From NCBI RefSeq assembly GCF_000012225.1, contig NC_007716.1, positions 62,001 to 126,000 on the forward strand: a DNA stretch of 64,000 nucleotides, read 5' to 3'. The position numbers and the translations under genes were made by a program. This stretch comes from Aster yellows witches'-broom phytoplasma AYWB. GTDB taxonomy: Bacteria; Bacillota_I; Bacilli_A; Acholeplasmatales; Acholeplasmataceae. The notes below the pieces were generated by a model, which saw nothing but the letters and a program-made list of their open reading frames with translations, searched no databases and was not told the DNA's origin. This document shows positions 47,287-57,146 of the stretch, piece after piece (the stretch's first letter is position 1; each line of letters starts with the position of its first letter).

Positions 47287-49041
47287 ATGAAATGGGAACC
47301 GCAAAGATTTGAATATCCTGAACCAGATAATCAACCGAAAAATCCGCCAAATTATCCAACCCCACCTAAAAAACCTAAAAATTATTTGACAATTGCTACT
47401 AATATAAGCACTATTATTTTAAATATTATTGTGATTTTCTTTCTGCTTGCTTTAATTAAGGGAGCTGAAAATTTTGCTAATTCTATGGGAAAATACAACA
47501 AAGAAGATATTATATGGGCACGAGAAAAAGAATACATAACCAAAGGCAATTTTGATATTGATAGCTTTTCTGGATATGATGAAGTCAAAGACGAGTTAAA
47601 AGAATATATTAAAGCAGTAAATGATGATGCAAATGAAATGAACCTTTTGCCTCGTAAAGATTTACCAAGAGGAGTTTTATTGTACGGCTCTCCAGGAACA
47701 GGAAAAACTTATTTAGCTAAATGTTTAGCAGGTTCTGTTAAAGGCAAAGCTCCTTTTTTTGTTACTACTGGTTCTGATTTTGTCGAAAAATATGTAGGAG
47801 TCGGAGCAGCTCGTGTAAGAGGTTTATTTAAAGTAGCTCAAGAAACCGCCAAACAACGTGGACAGAGTTATTATTTTATCTTTATTGATGAAATTGATGC
47901 TATTGGAGCTGAAAGAAGCAAAGAAAAAAGCGCTCAAGAACATTCAGGCACTCTTAATGCTTTATTAACTCAACTTGATGGAGTAGATTCAGATGAAAAA
48001 GCTCCACAAGCTATTGTTATTGGAGCAACTAATCGTAAAGATTTTTTAGATGATGCCTTAATTAGAGAAGGTCGTTTAGGGAAGCACATTTATTTAGGCA
48101 CTCCGGATTTAAAAACAACCCAAGCCTTACTTACAGCTTTTATGAAACGCGAAAACATTCAAGAAAAAAATTATCCTTCAAAAGATGAATTAAAACAAGT
48201 GGCAAAAATTCTGCACGGATCTCATTTTACTCCTTCAGATATTAATTCTTTAGTGAAAGAATCTAAAAAGATAGCCTTCAAAGATACTAATTCCCTAAAC
48301 AAAAAAATTACGCCTTCACATATTTATGATGCTATGGATTTAATTTTAATGGGTCCTGAATTAAAACAAAGTACCTCTCAAGCAGATAAAAAAAGAGTTA
48401 TTAATCATGAATTAGGACATGCCATAGTAGCTCATGCTCTAGGGTTTGATGTGCATCGCGTAACTGCCAAACCAAGAGGACAAGCAGGGGGATATACTAT
48501 CTTTTTGTCTGCTAGTAATGAAGACGAACAAGCCAATCAATTATTAACTAAACAAGATTTATTAAAACAAATGATTACTGCTTTGGCAGGGATTTCAGCT
48601 GAAGAAGTGTTTGAAACTAGTGTTAGTGTTGGTTGTTGTGATGATTTGAAAAAGGTGCGTTCTATTGCCACTAAAATGGTAAAAGATTTTGGAATGTCAT
48701 TAGGTTCGGAAAGTATGGATTTTAGTTTGGATGATAATGCTCAAACTAAAGAAATTAATGCAATTATTCAAGCTAGTTATAATGCAGCTAAAGAAATTAT
48801 TGAAAAATATAAAGCCAATCCAAATGATAAAGATAACAAAACTCCTAATAAACAATGGGAATATTTAAGTGAAAAACTTGATACACAAAATTTAGGAAAA
48901 GATGATTTTTTGTCTGTAGAAGGTCAATATTTTTATACAACAACAATTTCAACTGTTGAAGTTCAAAAAGAAACAACATCAACTAATAAAAAAGAATACA
49001 AAATAAAATTAGAAGATAATGAATTTAGACAAAGACCTTAA
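47287..49041 (+). CDS. ftsH: ATP-dependent zinc metalloprotease FtsH/HflB
   Basis: Membrane protease, 584 aa, that degrades damaged membrane and regulatory proteins. A proline-rich N-terminus (KNPPNYPTPPKKPKNY) is followed by a single membrane helix (about 37-57; the usual two-helix N-terminal domain is shortened). Walker A GSPGTGKT (134-141), Walker B YFIFIDEIDAIG, SRH REGRLGKH (usual R-x-GR-F), zinc site HELGH (374-378) with Asp452 as likely third ligand. AAAGGAAGG precedes the start. Phytoplasmas have several ftsH copies; the compact N-terminus suggests a duplicated, possibly PMU-derived copy. Confidence 0.9.
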   Translation: MKWEPQRFEYPEPDNQPKNPPNYPTPPKKPKNYLTIATNISTIILNIIVIFFLLALIKGAENFANSMGKYNKEDIIWAREKEYITKGNFDIDSFSGYDEVKDELKEYIKAVNDDANEMNLLPRKDLPRGVLLYGSPGTGKTYLAKCLAGSVKGKAPFFVTTGSDFVEKYVGVGAARVRGLFKVAQETAKQRGQSYYFIFIDEIDAIGAERSKEKSAQEHSGTLNALLTQLDGVDSDEKAPQAIVIGATNRKDFLDDALIREGRLGKHIYLGTPDLKTTQALLTAFMKRENIQEKNYPSKDELKQVAKILHGSHFTPSDINSLVKESKKIAFKDTNSLNKKITPSHIYDAMDLILMGPELKQSTSQADKKRVINHELGHAIVAHALGFDVHRVTAKPRGQAGGYTIFLSASNEDEQANQLLTKQDLLKQMITALAGISAEEVFETSVSVGCCDDLKKVRSIATKMVKDFGMSLGSESMDFSLDDNAQTKEINAIIQASYNAAKEIIEKYKANPNDKDNKTPNKQWEYLSEKLDTQNLGKDDFLSVEGQYFYTTTISTVEVQKETTSTNKKEYKIKLEDNEFRQRP

Positions 49042-49043
49042 TA

Positions 49044-49066
49044 AACCCTTCTTAATTGATGGGTTT
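49044..49066 (+). terminator. Hairpin terminator after ftsH
   Basis: AAACCC-TTCTTAATTGAT-GGGTTTTTTATTTT. Confidence 0.7.
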
Positions 49067-50074
49067 TTTATTTTATTTACTTTAATTTTATTTTTTTAAT
49101 ATCCCTTAAAGCTTCAAAATTAATTAATATTATTTGCAAAAAAAATTATTGTATAATATATATTAATAAATACTAATAATTTGATGATTTGTAGAAAAAG
49201 CAATAATCATTTATTTTAAAAACAATTTAAAAAATATTTATCTTTTTTTGATACATTTATCATAATTATGACAACAAAACCCAACAATCGCTTTGTGATA
49301 TTAAAAATCTTTAGAAAGCAATAAATTGTTTAAAAACATTAAATTCAAAATCTTTTTATCAATGATTAATTATCAATTATACAGTCTTATAAATTAATTA
49401 TTAGATAATTATATAAATTAATTTGTTTAGTAAGTAATCATTTATAATTATTGATACTCTATTTTAACAAAACTAAAAAGCCATTTATTAATTGGCTATT
49501 TTTATAACATTGATTTATAATATCAATTTATTTTATTTACATTTTTGTATTTTGGGAAAGTTAAATATTTATTCATTTAAAATTATTGCATTTAACAATC
49601 TTTTTTTATATTTTACCCTAACTTACTTTTTCATTTATTTGTCCAATTTTTCACTTTACTTATTTTAGTTTTATTTTAAAAACCATTTATTTTTTTTTTG
49701 TTGTTGTTGTTTTGATATTTTTTATCTATAAAGAAATACCAACCAAGAAACACAAAAAACAAAGAAAACTAATATAGCAAAAATAAAATTATTAAAATAT
49801 AAAAAAACATATATTCAAACAGTATAAAAGGAAATAATTAACTCGGCTTATGATTATCGATATTAGTGGTATTTGTATTAATTTTTTTAATAAGGTAAAA
49901 TCTTTTTTTCGAAATTAATTCAATATTTAATTAAAAATAAGGTATTTCGGTATTTTAATTATTATTTTTGGTAACCTTTTGTATTTTTTTTATTTTGGTT
50001 TCATATTAAAGTTTTTGCTAAGAAAAATTTCAATCCTAATGCTCTTAAAGGAGGTATTTTCTTAGGGGTGGGTC
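49067..50074. other. Gene-free AT-rich region
   Basis: About 1 kb without a reading frame I can defend. Short coding-like phrases near 49900-50060 (ending before GGAGGTATTTTCTTAGGGGT) may be debris of a membrane gene into which the IS scar at 50075 fell. Confidence 0.4.
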
Positions 50075-50135
50075 TGCGCTGTTACGTTTTTTAGACAATT
50101 TTTCTCTAAAATTTTTCTAAAAACGTAACAGCGCA
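50075..50135. repeat. Palindromic IS3-end scar (61 bp)
   Basis: TGCGCTGTTACGTTTTTTAG...CTAAAAACGTAACAGCGCA. Same ends as the copies at 38728 and 41032, here almost directly joined. Confidence 0.75.
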
Positions 50136-50149
50136 ATGATTTAATATCA

Positions 50150-50950
50150 AGTTACAATACTGAAGGAGACAAAGATTTAAAGTATTTTATTATTGAATTG
50201 AGTCAATTGATCCTCAATTGAAATCAGGTCCTAATGGTTTAGGAAATTTTGTTTAAAAAGGAGATACCAAAAGACAAAAAGAAATTAATTATTCTTTGAT
50301 GAAGATATTTATTTATAATATATGAAAGACAAAGATGGAAAAGATATGGATGTTATTTATGATTTTAAATATGTTTTTACAAGATTACATGAATTAAATA
50401 AAAAGAAAAGAAGCCCAGAATAAGAAAAAGAATTTAGTACTTTATTTAATTTTTTTTATAAATTTATTCTTGGCAATCTAAAAAAATTGATGAATTCCAA
50501 CAAAGATTTGATTCATTAAAAGATATTAAAAGATATTAAATTAGAATCTAAGATTTTTTAAAAATGTTTAGATGATTCAGGAAGATAAGAAATAAAATAA
50601 GAAGAACAAAAATTTAGAGTTTTAAATAAATGTGCCTTTGCTTTTGAAAATGATAAAAAACAAACAAAAACTAAATCAACAAACGATTCATTAAAAAATC
50701 AATTTTGAAGAAATAAAATTAGAATTTAAGAATTTGAAAAAATGTTTATACAAAGAAAAAACTAAATGAGAAAAAGTTAAAAAAAGATACAAGAAACCAA
50801 GAAGAAGAAAAAGAATTTAATGATTTAGAAAAAATAACAAGAAGCAGCAAAGAACAAGGCAATACAAAAGAAACAAACGAAATAATTTGTTTAGAAAATA
50901 AACTTAATAGCATTAGAAACAAATTAAAAGAATTTAAAGATAGAGTTTAC
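50150..50950 (+). pseudogene. Strongly decayed gene(s), unidentified
   Basis: Coding-like pieces such as DPQLKSGPNGLGNFV (stop) KGDTKRQKEINYSLM, MKDKDGKDMDVIYDFKYVFT and repeats of FDSLKDIK/EIKLE type follow each other in changing frames. The K/E-rich later part (50600-50950) suggests a coiled coil. Possibly the upstream neighbour of the permease relic; function unknown. Confidence 0.35.
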
Positions 50951-50956
50951 AAAAAT

Positions 50957-51402
50957 ACTTATTAAAAAAAGGTTATATAATACCTTATTAATTAGTATTG
51001 ATGGATTATTAATAGGCTTTTTATTAGCTTTATTTTTATTAGGTAAAAAGACTAAAGTAACAAAAAAACAAGAACTAATAACACTTTTGTAAAAGCATGT
51101 TATAAAATGATTTCTAAATTTGTTGATAAAGGACAAATTGAGTCTGCTTTTTCTTTAGGAATGAACCAAAAACAAACTTTTTACAATATTATTTTCTCAC
51201 AAGCATTAAAAAAATCAGTTCCTTTTGTAATAACTAAATTTATTATCAATATTAAAGATTTTACCTCTTTTTGATTTTATGGTCTGGATTGCTAACTGAA
51301 ATATGGGAATTGCTGCTTATATTTCATAACTCCTTTTGTCGTTCTTTCCATAATTTATTGGGTTTTAATTCAGTGTAATAAAACTTTGGTTAAATATTTA
51401 TA
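50957..51402 (+). pseudogene. Polar amino-acid ABC transporter permease (GlnP/ArtM type), broken
   Basis: The pieces RLYNTLLISIDGLLIGFLLA, then DKGQIESAFSLGMNQKQTFY and FSQALKKSVPFVITKFI (the EAA loop: E-[AS]-A-x-SLG...QALR), then IYWVLIQCNKTLVKYL (final helix) read in different frames. They follow the order of a His/Gln/Arg-type permease, with parts missing. Inactive. Confidence 0.7.
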
Positions 51403-52472
51403 AAAAAATTAAACCCTTATTTTAGCAAAAAAATGTAACAAATAATAAAATAGTGATTACGCACTTTATTGAGTATTTTACTACATAAATAATTTCTTTT
51501 GTCAACTTTGAGGCAAAAATGCGTTTTTAAAAATTATTTTTTTAGTATAATATAAGTATATTAGATAATATTTAGTATTTTGTTTAATTACTTAAATTTT
51601 TAAATCAAAAGCAATAATTCAGCTTATTTTAAAAAATCAAAATTAATACTAAAAATAATATTAAAATTAACTTGTAAAAAAGTTATAATCTAGATTTAAA
51701 ACCAAATATTTACAAGAAATTTGTTTTTTAAAATAAGCTGAATTATTGCTTTTGTAAAAAAATTATAAGCCAATTTTAAAAATTATAAATAATTCAAAAA
51801 AACTTTTTTACCCCCAAACCCAATTTTTTTCAATTATTTATGATTTTGAAAATTATTAAAAATATTTATCAATAAAAAATGCAATATTTGACAAAACCAA
51901 AGAAAACTGAAAAAATATTTTTTTTAAATGATTTAAAATTATTATCAAATTGACCCAAACCATTAATAATCCACCTATTTTTTTCTTTTTTCCTTCTGGC
52001 TAATATTTTTTAATATTCAAAATTTGATTTTGACTCTTATAAAATATTTTTTAACCTAATAAATAACATTTTTGCTACAATAAAATACGAACAAGTTTTC
52101 AAAAAAATTTTTCGCGCATTTGTTTCAAGTTTTTTATTGAATTTAATTGCAATGCAATTGCTATTTTATTTTTATTTTGGGCATTTTGCAAATTTATTTA
52201 TTGATAAATTAAATAAATGCGAAATTATCGCATCCAAATTTGGCTTTTTAAAAAAAATCTAAATTGACCAAACGAAAAAATATTTACTAAATAATTCAAC
52301 AATTCCAATAATTACCAAACCTCAAACCTGAATATATTTTTCAATGCTCGATTCTGGATTTGCGATCCCAATTCAATCCCAATTTTTATTTTTTTAATTT
52401 TCAAAACATTTCAAGAAATTATTTTCATCTTTAATTATGAATAATTTTCAAATTACAAACTGGAGGTTCCAA
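51403..52472. other. AT-rich region with a long inverted repeat
   Basis: No gene is seen. It holds the 31-bp inverted repeat listed separately, an AGTATAATATAAG box near 51545, and ATTGCAATGCAATTGC near 52149. It ends with the leader of the RNase J-like gene. Confidence 0.4.
51606..51754. repeat. 31-bp perfect inverted repeat with 87-nt loop
   Basis: The arm at 51606-51636 (CAAAAGCAATAATTCAGC then TTATTTTAAAAAA) is repeated exactly inverted at 51724-51754. The loop contains GTTATAATCT. A perfect stem this long in decayed surroundings suggests recent origin or selection: a MITE-like unit, a large hairpin, or an invertible segment. Confidence 0.8.
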
Positions 52473-54161
52473 GTGAATGACATTAAATTTTTTGCTTTAG
52501 GAGGGCTGGGCGAAAGTGGAAAAAATTTTTACGTATTGCAAATTAACGACTCTTATTTTTTACTTGATGCTGGACTAAAATATCCTAATACTAATCTTTA
52601 TGGAATCGATTCTATGATTGCTGATTATTACAAATTACAGGATATCAAAGATAAGATTAAAGGTGTTTTTTTATCATCGGCTTTTGAAACCAATTTGGGT
52701 GCCTTACCTTATTTGATGAAAGATTTTGATATCCCTGTTTATGCTTCTTATTTTACGATGCAAGTCCTAAAAGCGCATTTTCAAAGTCATAAAATTAATT
52801 ATCGCAATTTCAATCTACAAATCGTGAAAAGTGACGAAAGACTTATTTTTGATGATGTGGCAGTGGCCTTTTTTGCTACATCGCAGTTGATTCCTGAAAC
52901 ATTGGGGATGGTTTTTCAAACTAAAAGAGGTAGCATCATTTATTCTGGCGACCTGAAATTATTGCATTCTAAAAATAAATTTTTTCAAACTAATTTTACA
53001 AGATTAGCTCAATTAGCACAACCCAAAGTGCTTACCTTTTTGCCTTCTTGTCGTGGGGCTTTTATCACATCTTCTCATAATAACGATGCATCGAGTTTTG
53101 AGCACAAATTGAATAACTATTTTAGCAATCACTTGCTGAAATCTGAAGGCATTATTGTTATTCCTTCTTTGATGCCTGATTTGTTAAAAATTCAATCTGT
53201 AGTGAATTTGGCATGTAGACTTAATTTTAAAATAACTTTTTTAGGTAGAAAAAGTGAAAAAATTATTGATGTTGCTTTGAAAAAAGGTTTTTTAAAAGTG
53301 CCTTCTTTCAATTTAGTGGAATTAAAAACACTAGAAGACTCCAAAAAACATCCAAAATTAGTTGTCTTTGTGCTAGGTAAGCATTTTGAGCCTTTGTTTC
53401 ATTTGCAAAAAATGTGTCAAAAAACAGATAATTTAATTCATTTAACGACCCAAGATTTAGTGTTGTTGATGTCCAAAGAAATGTCAGGAATTGCCAAAAT
53501 GCAATCTCAAACCCTAGATCTTTTGTCGCGTCACAACATTCCAGCCCGTGTTTTGGTCAAAGATTTAGACGCTTGTTCCGATGATTATGAAAAAACCCTT
53601 AAATTGATGCTTAATTTTTTAAAACCTCAATACATTATTCCTGTTATGGGTGAATATCGTCATCAATATCAAGTGCAAAAAATTGCTCAAAGTTTAGGAT
53701 TCAAACTCAACCAAATTTTCTTGTTAGAAAATGGCAGCATTTGGCATTGCGACTCACAAAAAGATGCCTTTGCTGAATCTAATACTGGAGTTCTTACAGA
53801 AATTTTAATTGATGGCACTCCCGTTATTGATGGGCAAGATTTTATTATGAAAGACCGTGAACTTTTAGCAGCGGATGGAGTTGTAATTGTTGTTGCCAAT
53901 GTTAATGCTAAACACAAAAAAATAGTAGGAGCACCACAATTAGTAAGTAAAGGTTTTTTGGCAGATTCTGAAACTAGTCATATTTTTCCTAAGTTAAAAG
54001 CTATTTTTGATGAAAAAAGTGAAATTTTTTTGAAAAAAAAGTATCTTAAATGGAATGATTTCAAAAAAAATATTAGAGAATCATTAGTTAAATTTTTATT
54101 CAAAGAAACTAAAAAAAGACCTATTGTTATTCCTATTTTTATCAGTGTTAAAAGTGAATAA
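52473..54161 (+). CDS. RNase J-like protein lacking the metal-binding motif
   Basis: Paralog of the RNase J at 57147, about 562 aa, with the same start (FFALGGLGESGKNFY), the beta-CASP part (VIPSLMPDLLKIQSV) and the C-terminal domain (IIPVMGEYRHQYQVQKIAQS, TGVLTEILIDGTPVIDGQDF). At the HxHxDH site it reads SSAFETNLGA (68-77), so the zinc ligands are gone; the next ligand region CRGAF replaces DSTNAE-like sequence. It is probably a non-catalytic partner in an RNase J complex. I choose GTG 52473 because TGGAGG lies six bases upstream; ATG 52437 would add 12 residues without a ribosome site. Confidence 0.85.
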   Translation: MNDIKFFALGGLGESGKNFYVLQINDSYFLLDAGLKYPNTNLYGIDSMIADYYKLQDIKDKIKGVFLSSAFETNLGALPYLMKDFDIPVYASYFTMQVLKAHFQSHKINYRNFNLQIVKSDERLIFDDVAVAFFATSQLIPETLGMVFQTKRGSIIYSGDLKLLHSKNKFFQTNFTRLAQLAQPKVLTFLPSCRGAFITSSHNNDASSFEHKLNNYFSNHLLKSEGIIVIPSLMPDLLKIQSVVNLACRLNFKITFLGRKSEKIIDVALKKGFLKVPSFNLVELKTLEDSKKHPKLVVFVLGKHFEPLFHLQKMCQKTDNLIHLTTQDLVLLMSKEMSGIAKMQSQTLDLLSRHNIPARVLVKDLDACSDDYEKTLKLMLNFLKPQYIIPVMGEYRHQYQVQKIAQSLGFKLNQIFLLENGSIWHCDSQKDAFAESNTGVLTEILIDGTPVIDGQDFIMKDRELLAADGVVIVVANVNAKHKKIVGAPQLVSKGFLADSETSHIFPKLKAIFDEKSEIFLKKKYLKWNDFKKNIRESLVKFLFKETKKRPIVIPIFISVKSE

Positions 54162-54434
54162 AAAGAATAATAAATAAAAATAAATACGATAAGAAATAAT
54201 AAGAAATTTGTCAAAAATAAAATAATAATTCAATATAAAAAAAGTTAATTTTATTTTTGTTCCGTTTTCCTTTAACCCCAATTCAACCCTAATTACAAAC
54301 AACTAACACCTACTTTTAATTCTAATTTATTTTGATATTTTAATTATATTTTTCCCCCCCAAACACTTTTCATTACCAAAAACCTTTATATGGCAAATAA
54401 TTGGCATCCCTAAAGCAAATTAAAGGAGAATGAT

Positions 54435-55298
54435 GTGAAAATAAAAGTTGCAACCACTTCTACTAGCTGTCTTGATTATTGCTCGCATTCTTGTGATATT
54501 GATATTCTTAGAATCAAAATTTTGATCGATTATCAAGAATATATTGATGGTAAAACCATGAAATACGATCAATTTTATCAAATGTTTAAAAAAACCCCTG
54601 ATTTTATGCCTAAAACTTCACAAGTATCAGTGGGTGAAATGGTAGTTTATTTTGAAAAATTATCTTTACAAGGTTATCAAAAAGTTTTTGTAACTACGCT
54701 GTCTTCTGCTTTAAGTGGCACTTATAATGCTATTATTCAAGCAGGGAAAATGGTATCAGATAAAATTGATGTACACTGTTATGATACTAAAACTGTCTGT
54801 TTTTGTGAAGGTTTTTTTGCCCTAGAAGCTTATCGTTTATTTGCAGAAGGCAAATCCATAGAACAAGTTGTCAAGCATTTAGATTTTATTAAAGAAAATA
54901 ATACCATTTTTTTTATGACCAAAAAACTCACACAATTAATCAAAAATGGACGTTTAGTAGGAGTAAAAAGTTTTTTTGGTCGTCTTTTGAGAATAAATCC
55001 CATTTTACAAGTTCAAAAAGATGGTAAAATTGCTTTAATTAAAAAGACTTTAAGTTCCCATAAAGCAATTTTAGCCATAATTTCTAAAATCAAAGAATAC
55101 ACCCAAAATCATGATTACCAAATCCATTTAATTTTTACAGGGAACCCTGAATTAAAAAATGAGTTTCAACAAGTTTTAGAAACCCAATTAGGCTTAAAAA
55201 ATTTATTACAAATCCCTTTAACTCCTGTTATTGGATGTCATGTAGGAGATAGCGCTATTGGAGTAGGAATTATTAGAAAACCTAAATTTCAAAAATAA
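54435..55298 (+). CDS. fakB: DegV family fatty-acid-binding protein (FakB)
   Basis: A 287-aa protein that holds a fatty acid for phosphorylation by FakA. Visible are KTSQVSVGEMVVYFEKL, VTTLSSALSGTYNAII (acyl phosphate site), LTQLIKNGRLVG, RINPILQVQKDGKI and the end GCHVGDSAIGVGI (conserved His and Gly). The usual N-terminal D-S-x(3)-L reads TTSTSCLD. GTG start at 54435 after AAAGGAG. Confidence 0.88.
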   Translation: MKIKVATTSTSCLDYCSHSCDIDILRIKILIDYQEYIDGKTMKYDQFYQMFKKTPDFMPKTSQVSVGEMVVYFEKLSLQGYQKVFVTTLSSALSGTYNAIIQAGKMVSDKIDVHCYDTKTVCFCEGFFALEAYRLFAEGKSIEQVVKHLDFIKENNTIFFMTKKLTQLIKNGRLVGVKSFFGRLLRINPILQVQKDGKIALIKKTLSSHKAILAIISKIKEYTQNHDYQIHLIFTGNPELKNEFQQVLETQLGLKNLLQIPLTPVIGCHVGDSAIGVGIIRKPKFQK

Positions 55299-55471
55299 TA
55301 CGCTTGCCATTATTATAGTTTTTACAAAATTAAAAAATAGTATAAATATTAATTCTTGCTCCTTAATTCTTGCAAAATTTATTTTTTGAGTTCCTGCGCG
55401 ACTGCATTTCCAAACCAAAATATCGTAATAATACATATTTTCCAAATATTTTTCATAAAAAATTTTATTAT

Positions 55472-55500
55472 TTGACTTTTTGGCTAAATGTTGGTATAAT
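55472..55500 (+). promoter_or_regulatory. Promoter of the four-tRNA cluster
   Basis: TTGACT (55472-55477), 17 nt, TATAAT (55495-55500); the first tRNA begins 118 nt downstream. Confidence 0.75.
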
Positions 55501-55617
55501 AATTATTGGTTAAAATTAAAAAAACTTTTGAATAACTTATTTTATTTTGATGCACTTTAAGAGATTATTTTTATTTATACTTTATGATTTATTCCAAGGT
55601 ATAAATAAAAAATATTA

Positions 55618-55693
55618 GGCCCGTTGGAGAAACGGTTAACTCACATGCCTTTCACGCATGCATTCACGGGTTCAAATCCCGTACGGGTCACCA
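55618..55693 (+). tRNA. tRNA-Glu (TTC)
   Basis: Acceptor GGCCCGT/ACGGGTC; anticodon loop CTTTCAC in the CATGC/GCATG stem; T arm CGGGTTCAAATCCCG; CCA encoded. Confidence 0.93.
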
Positions 55694-55706
55694 ATTTGAT
55701 AAAAAA

Positions 55707-55783
55707 GCACCCATAGCTCAATTGGATAGAGCATCTGACTACGGATCAGAAGGCTAGGGGTTCAAATCCTCTTGGGTGTGCCA
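55707..55783 (+). tRNA. tRNA-Arg (ACG)
   Basis: Acceptor GCACCCA/TGGGTGT; anticodon loop CTACGGA in the TCTGA/TCAGA stem; CCA encoded. A34 is usually changed to inosine by TadA. Confidence 0.93.
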
Positions 55784-55808
55784 ATAAAAAATCATAAATT
55801 TCAATTAA

Positions 55809-55885
55809 CGGGAAGTGGCTTAGCTTGGTATAGCGCCTGGTTTGGGACCAGGAGGTCGCGGGTTCAAATCCTGCCTTCCCGACCA
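55809..55885 (+). tRNA. tRNA-Pro (TGG)
   Basis: Acceptor CGGGAAG/CTTCCCG; anticodon loop TTTGGGA in the CCTGG/CCAGG stem; T arm GGGTTCAAATCCT; CCA encoded. Confidence 0.93.
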
Positions 55886-55913
55886 TTCCTTAATTAACTA
55901 TTTAAATATCTAG

Positions 55914-55988
55914 GCGGGCGTCGTATAATGGCCATTACCTTAGCCTTCCAAGCTAAAGACGTGGGTTCGATTCCCATCGCCCGCTCCA
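55914..55988 (+). tRNA. tRNA-Gly (TCC)
   Basis: Acceptor GCGGGCG/CGCCCGC; anticodon loop CTTCCAA in the TTAGC/GCTAA stem; CCA encoded. Confidence 0.93.
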
Positions 55989-56034
55989 TTTATTATTCCC
56001 CATAATAATAAATATAAAACAAAACTATAAACTA

Positions 56035-56077
56035 AAAAGTTAAACCGCTTATCTCATCAATAAACGGTTTAACTTTT
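56035..56077. terminator. Terminator of the tRNA cluster
   Basis: AAAAGTTAAACCG...CGGTTTAACTTTT, a 13-bp perfect stem, followed by ATTATAT. Confidence 0.75.
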
Positions 56078-56134
56078 ATTATATATTAACACAACAAAAA
56101 AACTGCAACAATTTATTGCAGATTTTTTAAACTA

Positions 56135-56953
56135 TTAAATTATTTTTTTAGTTTTAAAAAAATCATACATGCGGTCTTCATCTATATGAGGGCTTACAAA
56201 ATTAGCAATTTTTTTTAAATCTTTTATTTTGGTATTTCCCATAGTGATTGCCACATCAGCTAATTTAAGCATTTCAAAGTCATTGGGACCGTCTCCCATA
56301 CAAATCAATTGATGATTAGGATAAAGAGCCTTAATTTGTTTAATGCCGTATGATTTGTCTATTTTTTGGTACATTATATCAACAAAGCCACTGTCCCAAA
56401 AGTAAGCTTTTAATTGGGGCATATCTTTTAAAAAATGTTTTATCTTTTCTTTATCATTTTCTTTATCGTTTTCTTTATAATTTAATAATACCATTTGATA
56501 AACTTTTTGTTGCTTAAAAAAAGCATCATTTAGAACTAGTTTTTGTTCCCCTTTAAAATTGCTAATATTTTTGAGTTTTTGGTCTTTTTGTAAATCTATG
56601 GCAAAAATTTCGTCTAAGGTAAAAAGAGTTAAAGCGACTCCATTTGTAGCGGCTGCTTTTTCTACTTGCATAATATCTTTTTGGTCAAAGTAAACCCCAT
56701 TAAGTACTTTTTCTTCTTGTTTTTTTTGTGCTTGCATTGTAAGAGCGCCGTTACACAAAACTAAATATTTAAATAAAGGTCTTAATTCTTTTAAAACTCC
56801 TAATCTAGCATAACTTCTGCCTGTAGCGATTCCTAAAACTACATTAGGATCTTTCGAAAGTTCTTTGATTAACGCTTTTGTCTGAGGCAAAATAGCTTTA
56901 TTTTTATTACTTCTTAAAGTGCCGTCAATATCAAAAAAAATTAGTTTTTTCAT
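56135..56953 (-). CDS. Cof-type HAD-superfamily phosphatase
   Basis: A 272-aa sugar- or nucleotide-phosphate phosphatase of HAD class IIB. Motif I FFDIDGTL (Asp8 and Asp10-type pair), motif II IATGRSYARL, motif III Lys in SYGIKQI, motif IV CMGDGPNDFEML. The cap domain lies between (about 85-190) and contains an unusual repeat KENDKENDKEK. Mollicutes carry several such enzymes with overlapping substrates; the substrate cannot be told. Confidence 0.9.
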   Translation of the reverse strand: MKKLIFFDIDGTLRSNKNKAILPQTKALIKELSKDPNVVLGIATGRSYARLGVLKELRPLFKYLVLCNGALTMQAQKKQEEKVLNGVYFDQKDIMQVEKAAATNGVALTLFTLDEIFAIDLQKDQKLKNISNFKGEQKLVLNDAFFKQQKVYQMVLLNYKENDKENDKEKIKHFLKDMPQLKAYFWDSGFVDIMYQKIDKSYGIKQIKALYPNHQLICMGDGPNDFEMLKLADVAITMGNTKIKDLKKIANFVSPHIDEDRMYDFFKTKKII

Positions 56954-57034
56954 AAACTTTATTACCTATTTTCTTTATGAATATAATTTATAATGTCTTT
57001 TTTGCTAAAAATATCAATTTTATGCAATAATTAA

Positions 57035-57064
57035 TTACAATTATTGCTTATATTATACTATAAT
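57035..57064 (+). promoter_or_regulatory. Promoter of RNase J
   Basis: TTACAA (57035-57040), 18 nt, TATAAT (57059-57064). The -10 is perfect, the -35 is weak. Confidence 0.55.
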
Positions 57065-57146
57065 ATAGGTAGTAATAATCGTTAAAATAGGAAACCTTAG
57101 CAGTTTTTTTATTGATTTTAATAAGATTTAAAGGAGAATAATTTTT

